DNA of 6,343 bases from Acidimicrobiaceae bacterium (GTDB taxonomy: Bacteria; Actinomycetota; Acidimicrobiia; Acidimicrobiales; Palsa-688): the NCBI GenBank assembly GCA_030838025.1, contig JAUTXM010000107.1, positions 1 to 6,343 of the forward strand, in the 5' to 3' direction. The first letter of the stretch is position 1. Each line of letters begins with the position of its first letter. Made by a program: the position numbers and the translations under genes. Below are positions 1 to 5,985 of the stretch, piece after piece. The notes below the pieces were generated by a model, which was not told the origin of the DNA, did no database searches, and saw only the letters and a program-made list of their open reading frames with translations.

Positions 1-736
1 TCTTGGCCATGGCTTGGGCGCCCCGGTCGGCGACCAGCCGGCGCCGAATCTCGGATTCTATCAGGTGACGCAAGCGCCCTATGCGGGCGTCGAACTCCTC
101 CTGGGCCAGGCGCTCCTCGAGCTCGGACATGGTCCCGTCCTCGGTGTCCTGGCGTCCGCCACCGACACCGACGCCGACGCCGGCCGCCGCCGCGGCCGTC
201 ATGAGCCGGGTCCGGACGCCGTCGAGGTCGAGGTGGCGGAGGGTGCGGTACAGGTAGTAGGTCCCGCCGACCGGCCGACCCGGTTCCATGCCCGCGAAGC
301 GGTCGACCGCCTGGCGGGCCAGGGCGGCCAGCAACTCCTCGTCACCGTCGAGCAGAGCCCGGTACAACAGCTCCAAGAGCTCCTCGGCGCTCAGCGCCGC
401 CATCTCGGCGTCGCCTTCCCGGCGCTCGGCGTCGAGCAGCTCGGTCGCCAGGGCCAACTGGTGGTCCCCGCCCAGTTCGGATTCGTCCATCGAGACCCGG
501 TTGAAGGTCACCGGTGAGAAATAGACGTCGAAGATCGTCTCGAAGGCCCGCCAGTGGGCGGCGTTCTTCACCAGTGTCGAACCGAGGGCGTACTTGAACG
601 CCACCCGGTCCTCCAGGGGAATCTGCCCCACGGCTTCCATGGCGTCGAGATGCTCGGTCATGCTCACTGGCAGCCCGGCGGCCCGCAGCTCGCCCACGAA
701 GCCACTCACGGCATCGACCAGCCCGCCGCCGCTCAC
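1..736 (-). CDS. CoxE-like VWA-domain protein, N-terminal part (cut by window edge)
   Basis: The frame opens with GTG at 736 and runs off the left edge, giving 245 residues without a stop. The visible part is mostly helical and acidic. It has an N-terminal block (residues 13-75) with GLPVS, FKYAL, TLVK and FETIFDVYFS, which is the pattern of the helical region preceding the VWA domain in CoxE-like proteins paired with MoxR ATPases. A Gly/Val-rich linker follows (residues 180-195), then a charged coiled-coil-like stretch (203-235). The VWA domain with its metal-binding DxSxS site should lie outside the window and was not seen. The start overlaps the stop of the ATPase gene (GTGA), implying translational coupling; no good ribosome binding site sits at normal spacing. 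From memory, M. tuberculosis Rv2425c holds the same position. The likely role is substrate adaptor for the neighbouring ATPase. The family call rests on the N-terminal pattern plus context. Confidence 0.8.
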   Translation of the reverse strand, partial: MSGGGLVDAVSGFVGELRAAGLPVSMTEHLDAMEAVGQIPLEDRVAFKYALGSTLVKNAAHWRAFETIFDVYFSPVTFNRVSMDESELGGDHQLALATELLDAERREGDAEMAALSAEELLELLYRALLDGDEELLAALARQAVDRFAGMEPGRPVGGTYYLYRTLRHLDLDGVRTRLMTAAAAAGVGVGVGGGRQDTEDGTMSELEERLAQEEFDARIGRLRHLIESEIRRRLVADRGAQAMAK

Positions 737-1644
737 CGGGGTGCCGGGCCCCCGAGCTCCTTGGTGGCCTTGGCAATGTCGGACTGGTACTTGAGCAGGA
801 TGTGCAGCGTGTCGCGGGCCAACTCGGCATCGACGCTCTGCACGCCGAGCAACACCAACGCTCGCGCCCAATCCAGCGTCTCCGACACCGAGGGTGCCTT
901 CTTCAGCTCCAAACCGCGAATCGAGCGCACGATCCGCACGATCTGGTCGGCCAGGTGCTCGGCGATGCCGGGGACCCGTGCCAGCACGATCTGGCGCTCG
1001 CGCTCCAAGTCGGGATAGTCGATGTGCAGAAACAGGCAGCGCCGCTTCAGGGCCTCGGACAACTCCCGGGTGTTGTTGGACGTGAGGAACACCAACGGGA
1101 TCTGCGTGGCCGACACCGTCCCCAACTCGGGGATCGACACCTGGTAGTCGGAAAGGATCTCCAGCAGCAGCGCCTCGGTCTCCACCTCCACCCGGTCGAC
1201 CTCGTCGATCAGCAGCACCACCGGCTCGGTGGCCCGGATGGCCTCCAGCAGCGGGCGGGTCAGCAGGAACTCCTCGGAGAAGATGTCCTCCTCGATGTCC
1301 GACCAGCTTCCGGCTCCCGCGGCGTCTTGCTCCTCGGCCACCCGCTGGGCCTGGATGCGCAACAACTGCTTCTTGTAGTTCCACTCGTACAGCGCCTTGG
1401 ACTCGTCGAGTCCCTCGTAGCACTGGAGGCGGATCAGGCGGGCGCCGCTCATCTCGGCCACCGACTTGGCCAGCTGAGTCTTGCCCGTGCCCGCGGGCCC
1501 CTCGACCAGCACCGGCTTGGCCAGCCGGTCAGCCAGGTAGACCACGCCCGCGGTGCCCTCGTCGGCCAGGTAGCGCACGTCGCGGAGTCCCTCTCGGACG
1601 GACGCGATGGACTCGAAGCGCGGCGGGCGGACGACGTCGGTCAT
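733..1644 (-). CDS. MoxR-family AAA+ ATPase
   Basis: A complete 303-residue AAA+ ATPase. Walker A is GPAGTGKT at residues 49-56, Walker B is VVLLIDEVD at 142-150, sensor 1 is in FLTSNN (about 186-191), and an arginine pair (R201-R202, in LKRRC) fits the finger region. The C-terminal helical lid includes PSVSETLDWARAL (251-263). Length and motifs fit MoxR-type proteins, cytoplasmic ATP-driven chaperones that work with VWA partners, for example in metal-centre insertion or complex maturation. The ATG at 1644 lies 6 bases after the proA stop. No clear Shine-Dalgarno sequence precedes it, so coupled translation from proA is likely. The stop overlaps the GTG of the CoxE-like gene, the usual partner arrangement. 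From memory, Rv2426c is the mycobacterial equivalent. The substrate is unknown. Confidence 0.93.
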   Translation of the reverse strand: MTDVVRPPRFESIASVREGLRDVRYLADEGTAGVVYLADRLAKPVLVEGPAGTGKTQLAKSVAEMSGARLIRLQCYEGLDESKALYEWNYKKQLLRIQAQRVAEEQDAAGAGSWSDIEEDIFSEEFLLTRPLLEAIRATEPVVLLIDEVDRVEVETEALLLEILSDYQVSIPELGTVSATQIPLVFLTSNNTRELSEALKRRCLFLHIDYPDLERERQIVLARVPGIAEHLADQIVRIVRSIRGLELKKAPSVSETLDWARALVLLGVQSVDAELARDTLHILLKYQSDIAKATKELGGPAPR

Positions 1645-1650
1645 GAAGCG

Positions 1651-2895
1651 TCAGGTGCGGATCTGGCCGTCGCCTTGAACCACGTACTTGTATGTCGTGA
1701 GCTCCCGCAGCCCCATGGGCCCCCGAGCGTGCAGCTTCTGGGTGCTGATCCCGATCTCGGCACCGAAGCCGAACTCCTCGCCATCGGTGAACCGAGTCGA
1801 TGCGTTGACGACCACGGCGGCCGCGTCGACCTCCGCCGTGAAACGGTTGGCCGCGGCCAGGTCGGAGGTAACGATGGCTTCGGTGTGCCCCGACCCGTGG
1901 CGGGCGATGTGGTCGATGGCGCGGTCGATGTCGTCGACGACCGCCACACTCAGCTTCAGATCCAGGAATTCCTGGGAAAAGTCCTCGTCGGTGGCGGCTC
2001 CCATCCGCGAGGGGCCCACGATCGCCACGGCCCGGGCGTCGCCCACCAGCTGAACGCCTTGCAACGCACTTGCAGCTCGGGGCAGGAACCGCTCCGCCAC
2101 CGCGGCGTGGACGAGCAACGACTCGGCCGCGTTGCACACGCTCGGCCGCTGGGTCTTGGCATTGACCACGATGGCCAGCGCCATGTCGAGGTCCGCGGCG
2201 GCGTCGACGTACACGTGACAGTTGCCGTCTCCGTCGATGACGTAGGGCACCGTGGCGTGTTCCAAGATGGCGGCGATCAACGACGGGCCGCCCCGCGGGA
2301 TCAGGCAGTCGATCAGGCCCCGGAGGCGCATGAACTCCGTCGCCGACTCCCGGCTGGTGTCCTCCACCAGCACCAGCGCGTCCTCGGGTAGGCCCGACTT
2401 GGCGAAGCCCTGGCGCAGTACCCGGGCGATCTCGGTGTTGGACGTGATGGCGGCCGAGCTGCCCCGAAGGAACGCCGCGTTGGCCGACTTGACGCACAGC
2501 CCGGCAGCGTCGCTGGTCACGTTGGGCCGGTTCTCGTAGATGATGGCCACCACCCCGAGCGGGACCCGCACTCGCTGGATCCGCAGGCCATTGGGCCGCC
2601 GCCACCCGTCGAGGATCTCGCCGATCGGATCGGGGAGCCCGGCGACTTGTCGCAGGCCGGCCGCCATCGACTCGATCCGGCCCGGGCTGAGCCGGAGCCG
2701 GTCGATGACCGTGGCGCTGGTCCCGCCTCGTTGGGCCCGGGCCACGTCGGTGGCGTTGGCCTCCAAGATGGGAGCCACGGCCGCCTCCAGGCCGTCGGCC
2801 GCGGCCAGAAGACCGGCGTCGCGCTCGGCGCTGCTGGTGCGCGCCAGTTGCCGGGCCGCAGCCTGCGCCCTGATGCCCAACTCCCGCAACGACAC
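1651..2895 (-). CDS. proA: Gamma-glutamyl phosphate reductase (ProA)
   Basis: A complete 414-residue protein, the usual ProA length. It belongs to the aldehyde dehydrogenase superfamily and reduces gamma-glutamyl phosphate to glutamate-5-semialdehyde with NADPH, the second step of proline synthesis from glutamate in the cytoplasm. Family hallmarks are GVVAIIYENRPNVTSDAAG (residues 114-132), LRGSS (143-147), the catalytic cysteine C254 in TQRPSVCNAAESLLVH, and a C-terminal block ARGPMGLRELTTYKY followed by GDGQIR. The start is GTG at 2895: AGGTGA lies 7 bases upstream inside the end of the preceding gene, and that gene's stop is only 2 bases away. The gene encoding the partner kinase, proB, is not in the window. 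The downstream MoxR and CoxE-like genes match mycobacterial synteny, while the two upstream genes are not part of the arrangement I recall there. Identity is essentially certain. Confidence 0.98.
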   Translation of the reverse strand: MSLRELGIRAQAAARQLARTSSAERDAGLLAAADGLEAAVAPILEANATDVARAQRGGTSATVIDRLRLSPGRIESMAAGLRQVAGLPDPIGEILDGWRRPNGLRIQRVRVPLGVVAIIYENRPNVTSDAAGLCVKSANAAFLRGSSAAITSNTEIARVLRQGFAKSGLPEDALVLVEDTSRESATEFMRLRGLIDCLIPRGGPSLIAAILEHATVPYVIDGDGNCHVYVDAAADLDMALAIVVNAKTQRPSVCNAAESLLVHAAVAERFLPRAASALQGVQLVGDARAVAIVGPSRMGAATDEDFSQEFLDLKLSVAVVDDIDRAIDHIARHGSGHTEAIVTSDLAAANRFTAEVDAAAVVVNASTRFTDGEEFGFGAEIGISTQKLHARGPMGLRELTTYKYVVQGDGQIRT

Positions 2896-2897
2896 GC

Positions 2898-3926
2898 CTA
2901 CATCACCTGGGAGATGCGAGCCAGGACCCAGTCATATTTTCCCCCCATGATCGGCTGGTGGCAGTACCCGCACACCCCTTGCAAGTCGACATTGAGCGGC
3001 GCCCCACAGTTGGGGCACTTGCTGTTCAACGTGCCGGCACCGGGCTTGGTCGTCGCCGACGACGACCGCTGGAAGGTCCAGTCTTCCTGCCACTGCTCGA
3101 CGCTCTTGTTGCCCCGGACGACCTTGCCGCTCTTGTCGTCGACGTCATAGTCGGCACAGGCGGCAAACACCCGGACCGTGATGGTGTCGTAGGTCTGGTC
3201 GGAGTGGGCCGACAGGATGCGTAGGTCGCCCACCGCCAGATCCTCGAGCACGTTGCGCTTGTGCTCGTCGACGTACTTCTGGATCTGGACCTGGTGTTGC
3301 TGCCAGACACCGTCGGCCATGACCTGGCGGCTCATCTCCGGCTTGCGGTCGGTCCAGGCCTCCTGGACGATGAAGAACGATTTCTGGACCGACTCCAGGA
3401 ACGGCTCCTGGCTGAACGCCGGATCGTGCGCCTCGATCTGGGCCAGGCCATCCTCGACCGGCGATGCCGCCGCGTGAGCGTCGGCGTGGGTGCCGGGAAA
3501 GAGATCGCCCCGGACACTGTCGATGGCCGGTTCGTCGGTGCCCGACCACGGAGCCGCGGCGGCGGCTGCAGCGCCCGTGGCACCGGCCGCGGCCCCGGCG
3601 GCACCGACGGCACCGGCCGCGACACCGCTTGCCGTGCCGCCCCCGGGCCCGCCGTAGCCGCGAGTTGCGGCGTTGGCCGCGCCACCGGTGTGGTGGCCAC
3701 TTCGCTTCACCGCGGCCACGATGGCCACCACGATGAGCACGATCACGATGAGGACGATGAAACCGGCAATGCCGCCCCCACCACCGCCCCCGCCGCCCCC
3801 GCCGACGAAGAAGCCTCCCCCGCCGCCGCCACTCGACGAGCCGCCTCCCCCACCGCTGAAGGAGTGACCACCGCCGGCTCGGGTGGCCAGCGCCTGCCAG
3901 GTGGAGAGGACCGCCGCCATGCTCAC
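2898..3926 (-). CDS. Single-pass membrane protein with Tim44-like domain and C-terminal zinc ribbon
   Basis: 342 residues from GTG at 3926. A short N-terminus leads into a Gly/Ser-rich stretch (residues 18-52), one hydrophobic helix (53-73), then KR at 74-75, which by the positive-inside rule puts the C-terminus in the cytoplasm. An Ala/Gly-rich linker (80-126) precedes a Tim44-like domain (about 165-290) containing DPAFSQEPFLESVQKSFF and EAWTDRKPEMSRQVM. A zinc ribbon closes the protein (CPNC at 304-307, CGYC at 319-322). Tim44-like domains adopt an NTF2-like fold and commonly bind membranes or partner proteins. The GTG overlaps the stop of the SPFH gene (GTGA) and has GAGGA 6 bases upstream. 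An ATG two codons later (3920) is possible but has longer spacing. Zinc ribbons shared with the upstream gene suggest that the two products work together. The exact function is unknown. Confidence 0.85.
   Translation of the reverse strand: MSMAAVLSTWQALATRAGGGHSFSGGGGGSSSGGGGGGFFVGGGGGGGGGGGIAGFIVLIVIVLIVVAIVAAVKRSGHHTGGAANAATRGYGGPGGGTASGVAAGAVGAAGAAAGATGAAAAAAAPWSGTDEPAIDSVRGDLFPGTHADAHAAASPVEDGLAQIEAHDPAFSQEPFLESVQKSFFIVQEAWTDRKPEMSRQVMADGVWQQHQVQIQKYVDEHKRNVLEDLAVGDLRILSAHSDQTYDTITVRVFAACADYDVDDKSGKVVRGNKSVEQWQEDWTFQRSSSATTKPGAGTLNSKCPNCGAPLNVDLQGVCGYCHQPIMGGKYDWVLARISQVM
2903..2908 (-). promoter_or_regulatory. Ribosome binding site of proA
   Basis: AGGTGA on the minus strand, 7 bases before GTG 2895, lies within the last codons of the Tim44-like gene. 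It supports the GTG start and ties proA translation to the upstream gene. Confidence 0.6.
3771..3875 (-). repeat. Low-complexity Gly-codon tract (GGN repeats)
   Basis: Residues 18-52 of the Tim44-like protein are almost entirely glycine with a few serines, interrupted by FFV. On the coding strand this gives many short G-runs, potentially able to form G-quadruplexes in DNA or mRNA and prone to length change by slippage. It immediately precedes the membrane helix. Confidence 0.85.
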
Positions 3927-5176
3927 CGGGCGTCCTCGCCCTCGCCGCCGGCCGAGCCGGGGGCCCCGGCCACGGGAGTGGCGGCGGCCGGAGCGATCGA
4001 GTTGCCGCAGTTCGGGCAGAATTTGGCGTCGGCCGCCACCTCGAAGCCGCAGTGCGGGCAATGGACCGGCTGCGGGCCGAGCGGCTGGCCGCAGTTGAAG
4101 CAGAAACGGGCGCCGACGGGGTTGTCAGCGTCACAGTTGGCGCATTTGACGACCGGCGGGGCCAGGGACTTGCCACAAGTGCCGCAGAACTTGGCCGTGG
4201 CCTGGTTGACGGCGTGGCAGTTGGCGCACTCCACGGTGCCCGCGCCCGCGCCGGCCGGGGCCGGGCCACCGCCGACGTAGCCCTGTCCCCCACCCGCGAA
4301 GCCGGGCGCGGGAGGCGGTGGCGGGCCGGTCTGCATGGGCGCCGCCGCCTGGCCGCCGAGGCCCAGGCCGGCCGCAATGAACGCACCACCGGTGGCCCCG
4401 CCCCCCTTGGCCATACCTTCGCCGGCGCCTTTCATCATCTCGCCCGACGCGTACTGCTGGAAGCTGCCCGCCAGGCGGGAGTACGCCGTGTCCTTGGCCA
4501 GCTCCTTCAGCTGCCCCTCGTCCTCGTCGGAGAGGTTGACGTCGAAGTTGCCCATCCTGATGATCGCCAGGCCGTAGGTGGACAGCTGCTCGTTGCCCCG
4601 TTGGATGACCGTCTGCTCGATGTCGGTCGTGTACGCGGACAGGCCGAGGATGGGCCATCCGTTGCGCACGATCTGGGTCGTCACATGGGTCCGCATGACC
4701 TTCAGCAGCTGGTCGCTCACCCAAGCCGTGATGGCGGCGTTGTTGGTGACATCGACCGTGCCCACGAGGCGGGTGATCAGGGCACCGGGATCGGAGACCT
4801 GGAGCGAGTAGTCGCCGAACACCCGCAGGGTGACGATCATCCCGGTCTGGGGGTCCTGGACGTCGTCGATGCGACCCCCGAAGGTGTTGCCGGTGTACTC
4901 CCGGGTACCGACGAAGTACAACTCCGCTCGGTAGGCGTTGCCGCCCGTAGCCCAGTCGATGATGGCGCCGAGGAACGGCAGCTCGTTGGCATCGATCTGG
5001 TGGCGGCCGGGGCCGAGGGTGCCGACGACCTGGCCGGTGTTGATGAAGATCGCCAGCTCGTCGGCGTCGACGATGGCTCTCGTCATCTTGCGGATGTTGA
5101 TGTCGGGCCACTTGAAGACGATCTGGCCCTTCTTGTCGTCGGGTACCGCAATGAACTCACGTCCCAAGATGGCCAT
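3923..5176 (-). CDS. SPFH/Band-7 protein with three C-terminal zinc ribbons (virion-core-like, YdjI type)
   Basis: 417 residues from ATG at 5176, chosen because GGGGAAGGA lies just upstream and the SPFH domain begins at residue 1; the 37-residue in-frame extension to 5287 looks non-coding. Residues 1-235 resemble the Band_7_1 branch of SPFH proteins (YdjI or virion core protein-like): MAILGREFIAVPDDKKGQIV, then NTGQVVGTLGPGRHQID, YFVGTREYTGNTFGG, and a helical FDVNLSDEDEGQLKELAKDT region. A Gly/Pro/Ala linker (about 246-315) leads to three zinc ribbons with paired CxxC knuckles: C317/C320 with C331/C334, C345/C348 with C359/C362, and C373/C376 with C387/C390. There is no transmembrane segment or signal peptide, so it is probably a peripheral or cytosolic scaffold that oligomerises near membranes. 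It is the first gene of the minus-strand operon and overlaps the next gene by 4 bases. In Bacillus, YdjI acts with YdjG/YdjH and a PspA-family protein; no PspA gene is visible here. Confidence 0.9.
   Translation of the reverse strand: MAILGREFIAVPDDKKGQIVFKWPDINIRKMTRAIVDADELAIFINTGQVVGTLGPGRHQIDANELPFLGAIIDWATGGNAYRAELYFVGTREYTGNTFGGRIDDVQDPQTGMIVTLRVFGDYSLQVSDPGALITRLVGTVDVTNNAAITAWVSDQLLKVMRTHVTTQIVRNGWPILGLSAYTTDIEQTVIQRGNEQLSTYGLAIIRMGNFDVNLSDEDEGQLKELAKDTAYSRLAGSFQQYASGEMMKGAGEGMAKGGGATGGAFIAAGLGLGGQAAAPMQTGPPPPPAPGFAGGGQGYVGGGPAPAGAGAGTVECANCHAVNQATAKFCGTCGKSLAPPVVKCANCDADNPVGARFCFNCGQPLGPQPVHCPHCGFEVAADAKFCPNCGNSIAPAAATPVAGAPGSAGGEGEDAR
3933..3937 (-). promoter_or_regulatory. Ribosome binding site of the Tim44-like gene
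   Basis: The minus strand reads GAGGA, 6 bases before GTG 3926 and 12 before ATG 3920. The spacing favours the GTG that overlaps the upstream stop codon. Confidence 0.55.
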
Positions 5177-5292
5177 GACTGGCTGTTCCTTCCCCTTGGC
5201 AAGCCTTGAAGCCGTCAAAAAGCTGTAGGGGAAGGGTACCGGCCCCGCCGAAACTGGGCACTCCGCCTGCCCCAGGCAAACTGTCACCTCGC
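5177..5292. promoter_or_regulatory. Divergent intergenic region between SPFH operon and GNAT gene
   Basis: This 116-base non-coding gap separates two divergently transcribed units and is the only place in the window where the five-gene operon's promoter is likely to sit. On the minus strand a weak pair TTGCCT (5279-5274) and CAGTTT (5256-5251), spaced 17 bases, is the best sigma-70-like candidate, but it matches the -10 consensus poorly. The plus strand shows nothing convincing. The assignment rests on position rather than on motif quality. Confidence 0.4.
5186..5195 (-). promoter_or_regulatory. Ribosome binding site of the SPFH gene
   Basis: The minus strand reads GGGGAAGGAA, with the AAGGA core 10 bases before ATG 5176. 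This purine-rich match fixes the start there rather than at the ATG 37 codons upstream. Confidence 0.7.
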
Positions 5293-5892
5293 ATGACGTT
5301 GATCATCCGCAAGGCCAGCGCCGACGACGCGCCGCCTCTCGGCGCGGCGCTGGCGCACGCCTTCGCCGACGACCCGGTCATGCGCTGGCTCCTGCCCTCG
5401 GCCCGGGCCCGCACGCTGCGGCTGCCTCGGCTGTTCGCCATGGAGCTGCGGTACCTGTACCTGCCGTACGACGAGGTGTACACCACCCGCGACCTCGACG
5501 GCGCGGCGTTGTGGGCGCCACCCGAGCGATGGCGGACACCACCGACCGGTCTCTTGCGGGCGCTGCCCCGCCTGGTCTGGACCCTTCGTGGCCACCTGCC
5601 CGCGGCGGTGCAGTCGGTCAGCGCCATCGAGCGCATCCACCCCCGGGAAACGCACTGGTACCTCGCGGTGGTCGGGACCGAACCGGCCCGGCAACGCCTC
5701 GGGGTCGGCTCGGCGCTCCTCGCCCCGGTGCTCGAACGCTGCGATCGCGACTTCCTCCCCGCCTACCTCGAGTCCTCGCGGGAGGACAACGTGGCGTTCT
5801 ATCAACGCCTGGGCTTCGAGGTGACCGGGGCGATCGACCTTCCCCGTGGCGGGCCTCGGGTATGGCCCATGTGGCGCGAACCGCGGCCGTAA
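5293..5892 (+). CDS. GNAT-family N-acetyltransferase
   Basis: 199 residues, starting at ATG 5293 with the typical GNAT opening LIIRKASADDAPPLGAAL. Acetyl-CoA-binding motif A is LAVVGTEPARQRLGVGSALL (residues 124-143), where QRLGVGS forms the pyrophosphate loop. Motif B is N166 to F175 (NVAFYQRLGF), with Y170 in the usual general-acid position. An early FADDPVMRWLLP segment (24-35) and the C-terminal W/M-rich end resemble the actinobacterial group of small-molecule or antibiotic-type acetyltransferases, such as the puromycin-acetyltransferase-like proteins, but the substrate cannot be deduced. An in-frame ATG at 5206 would add 29 Pro/Lys/Ser-rich residues unlike the family and was not used. 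No strong Shine-Dalgarno sequence precedes 5293, so leaderless translation is possible. It is transcribed divergently from the SPFH operon. Confidence 0.92.
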   Translation: MTLIIRKASADDAPPLGAALAHAFADDPVMRWLLPSARARTLRLPRLFAMELRYLYLPYDEVYTTRDLDGAALWAPPERWRTPPTGLLRALPRLVWTLRGHLPAAVQSVSAIERIHPRETHWYLAVVGTEPARQRLGVGSALLAPVLERCDRDFLPAYLESSREDNVAFYQRLGFEVTGAIDLPRGGPRVWPMWREPRP

Positions 5893-5951
5893 CCGCGCCG
5901 CCGTCGCCGCCAAGGCAGACTGACGGCCAATGACCGACACCGTCTGGGAGC

Positions 5952-5974
5952 GCCGGCCATAGCGACCGGCCGGC
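5952..5974 (+). other. GC-rich inverted repeat (possible hairpin)
   Basis: GCCGGCC at 5952-5958 is perfectly complementary to GGCCGGC at 5968-5974, with a 9-base loop. It lies between the GNAT stop and the next gene's GTG, 11 bases before that start. No T-tract follows, so it is not a standard intrinsic terminator. It could attenuate transcription or mask the start, or be a chance product of high GC. Confidence 0.35.
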
Positions 5975-5985
5975 TGGCGGAACCG

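Noticed and set aside
802..2391. Long plus-strand open frame (over 500 codons) opposite proA and the MoxR gene.
   Set aside because: It is antisense to two confidently identified genes. Its product is His/Gln/Arg/Leu-rich with no recognisable motif, as expected from GC-biased third positions.
3540..3660. Ala/Gly-rich GC repeats considered as a possible repeat element or CRISPR-like array.
   Set aside because: They are in-frame codons of the Ala/Gly linker in the Tim44-like protein, with no regular repeat-spacer pattern.
3145..4389. Minus-strand Arg/Pro-rich open frame in another register across the Tim44-like and SPFH genes.
   Set aside because: It is an out-of-frame shadow. The Tim44, zinc ribbon and SPFH signatures are all in the other frames.
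4052..5209. Plus-strand open frame of 385 codons opposite the SPFH gene.
   Set aside because: It is antisense to a clear SPFH-zinc ribbon gene, low in complexity and without family features.
5177..5287. 37-codon N-terminal extension of the SPFH protein from ATG 5287.
   Set aside because: The strong ribosome binding site just before ATG 5176 and the SPFH domain starting at residue 1 favour the shorter form.
5206..5292. 29-codon N-terminal extension of the GNAT protein from ATG 5206.
   Set aside because: The typical GNAT N-terminus begins at 5293, and the extension is Pro/Lys/Ser-rich and lies in the divergent intergenic region.
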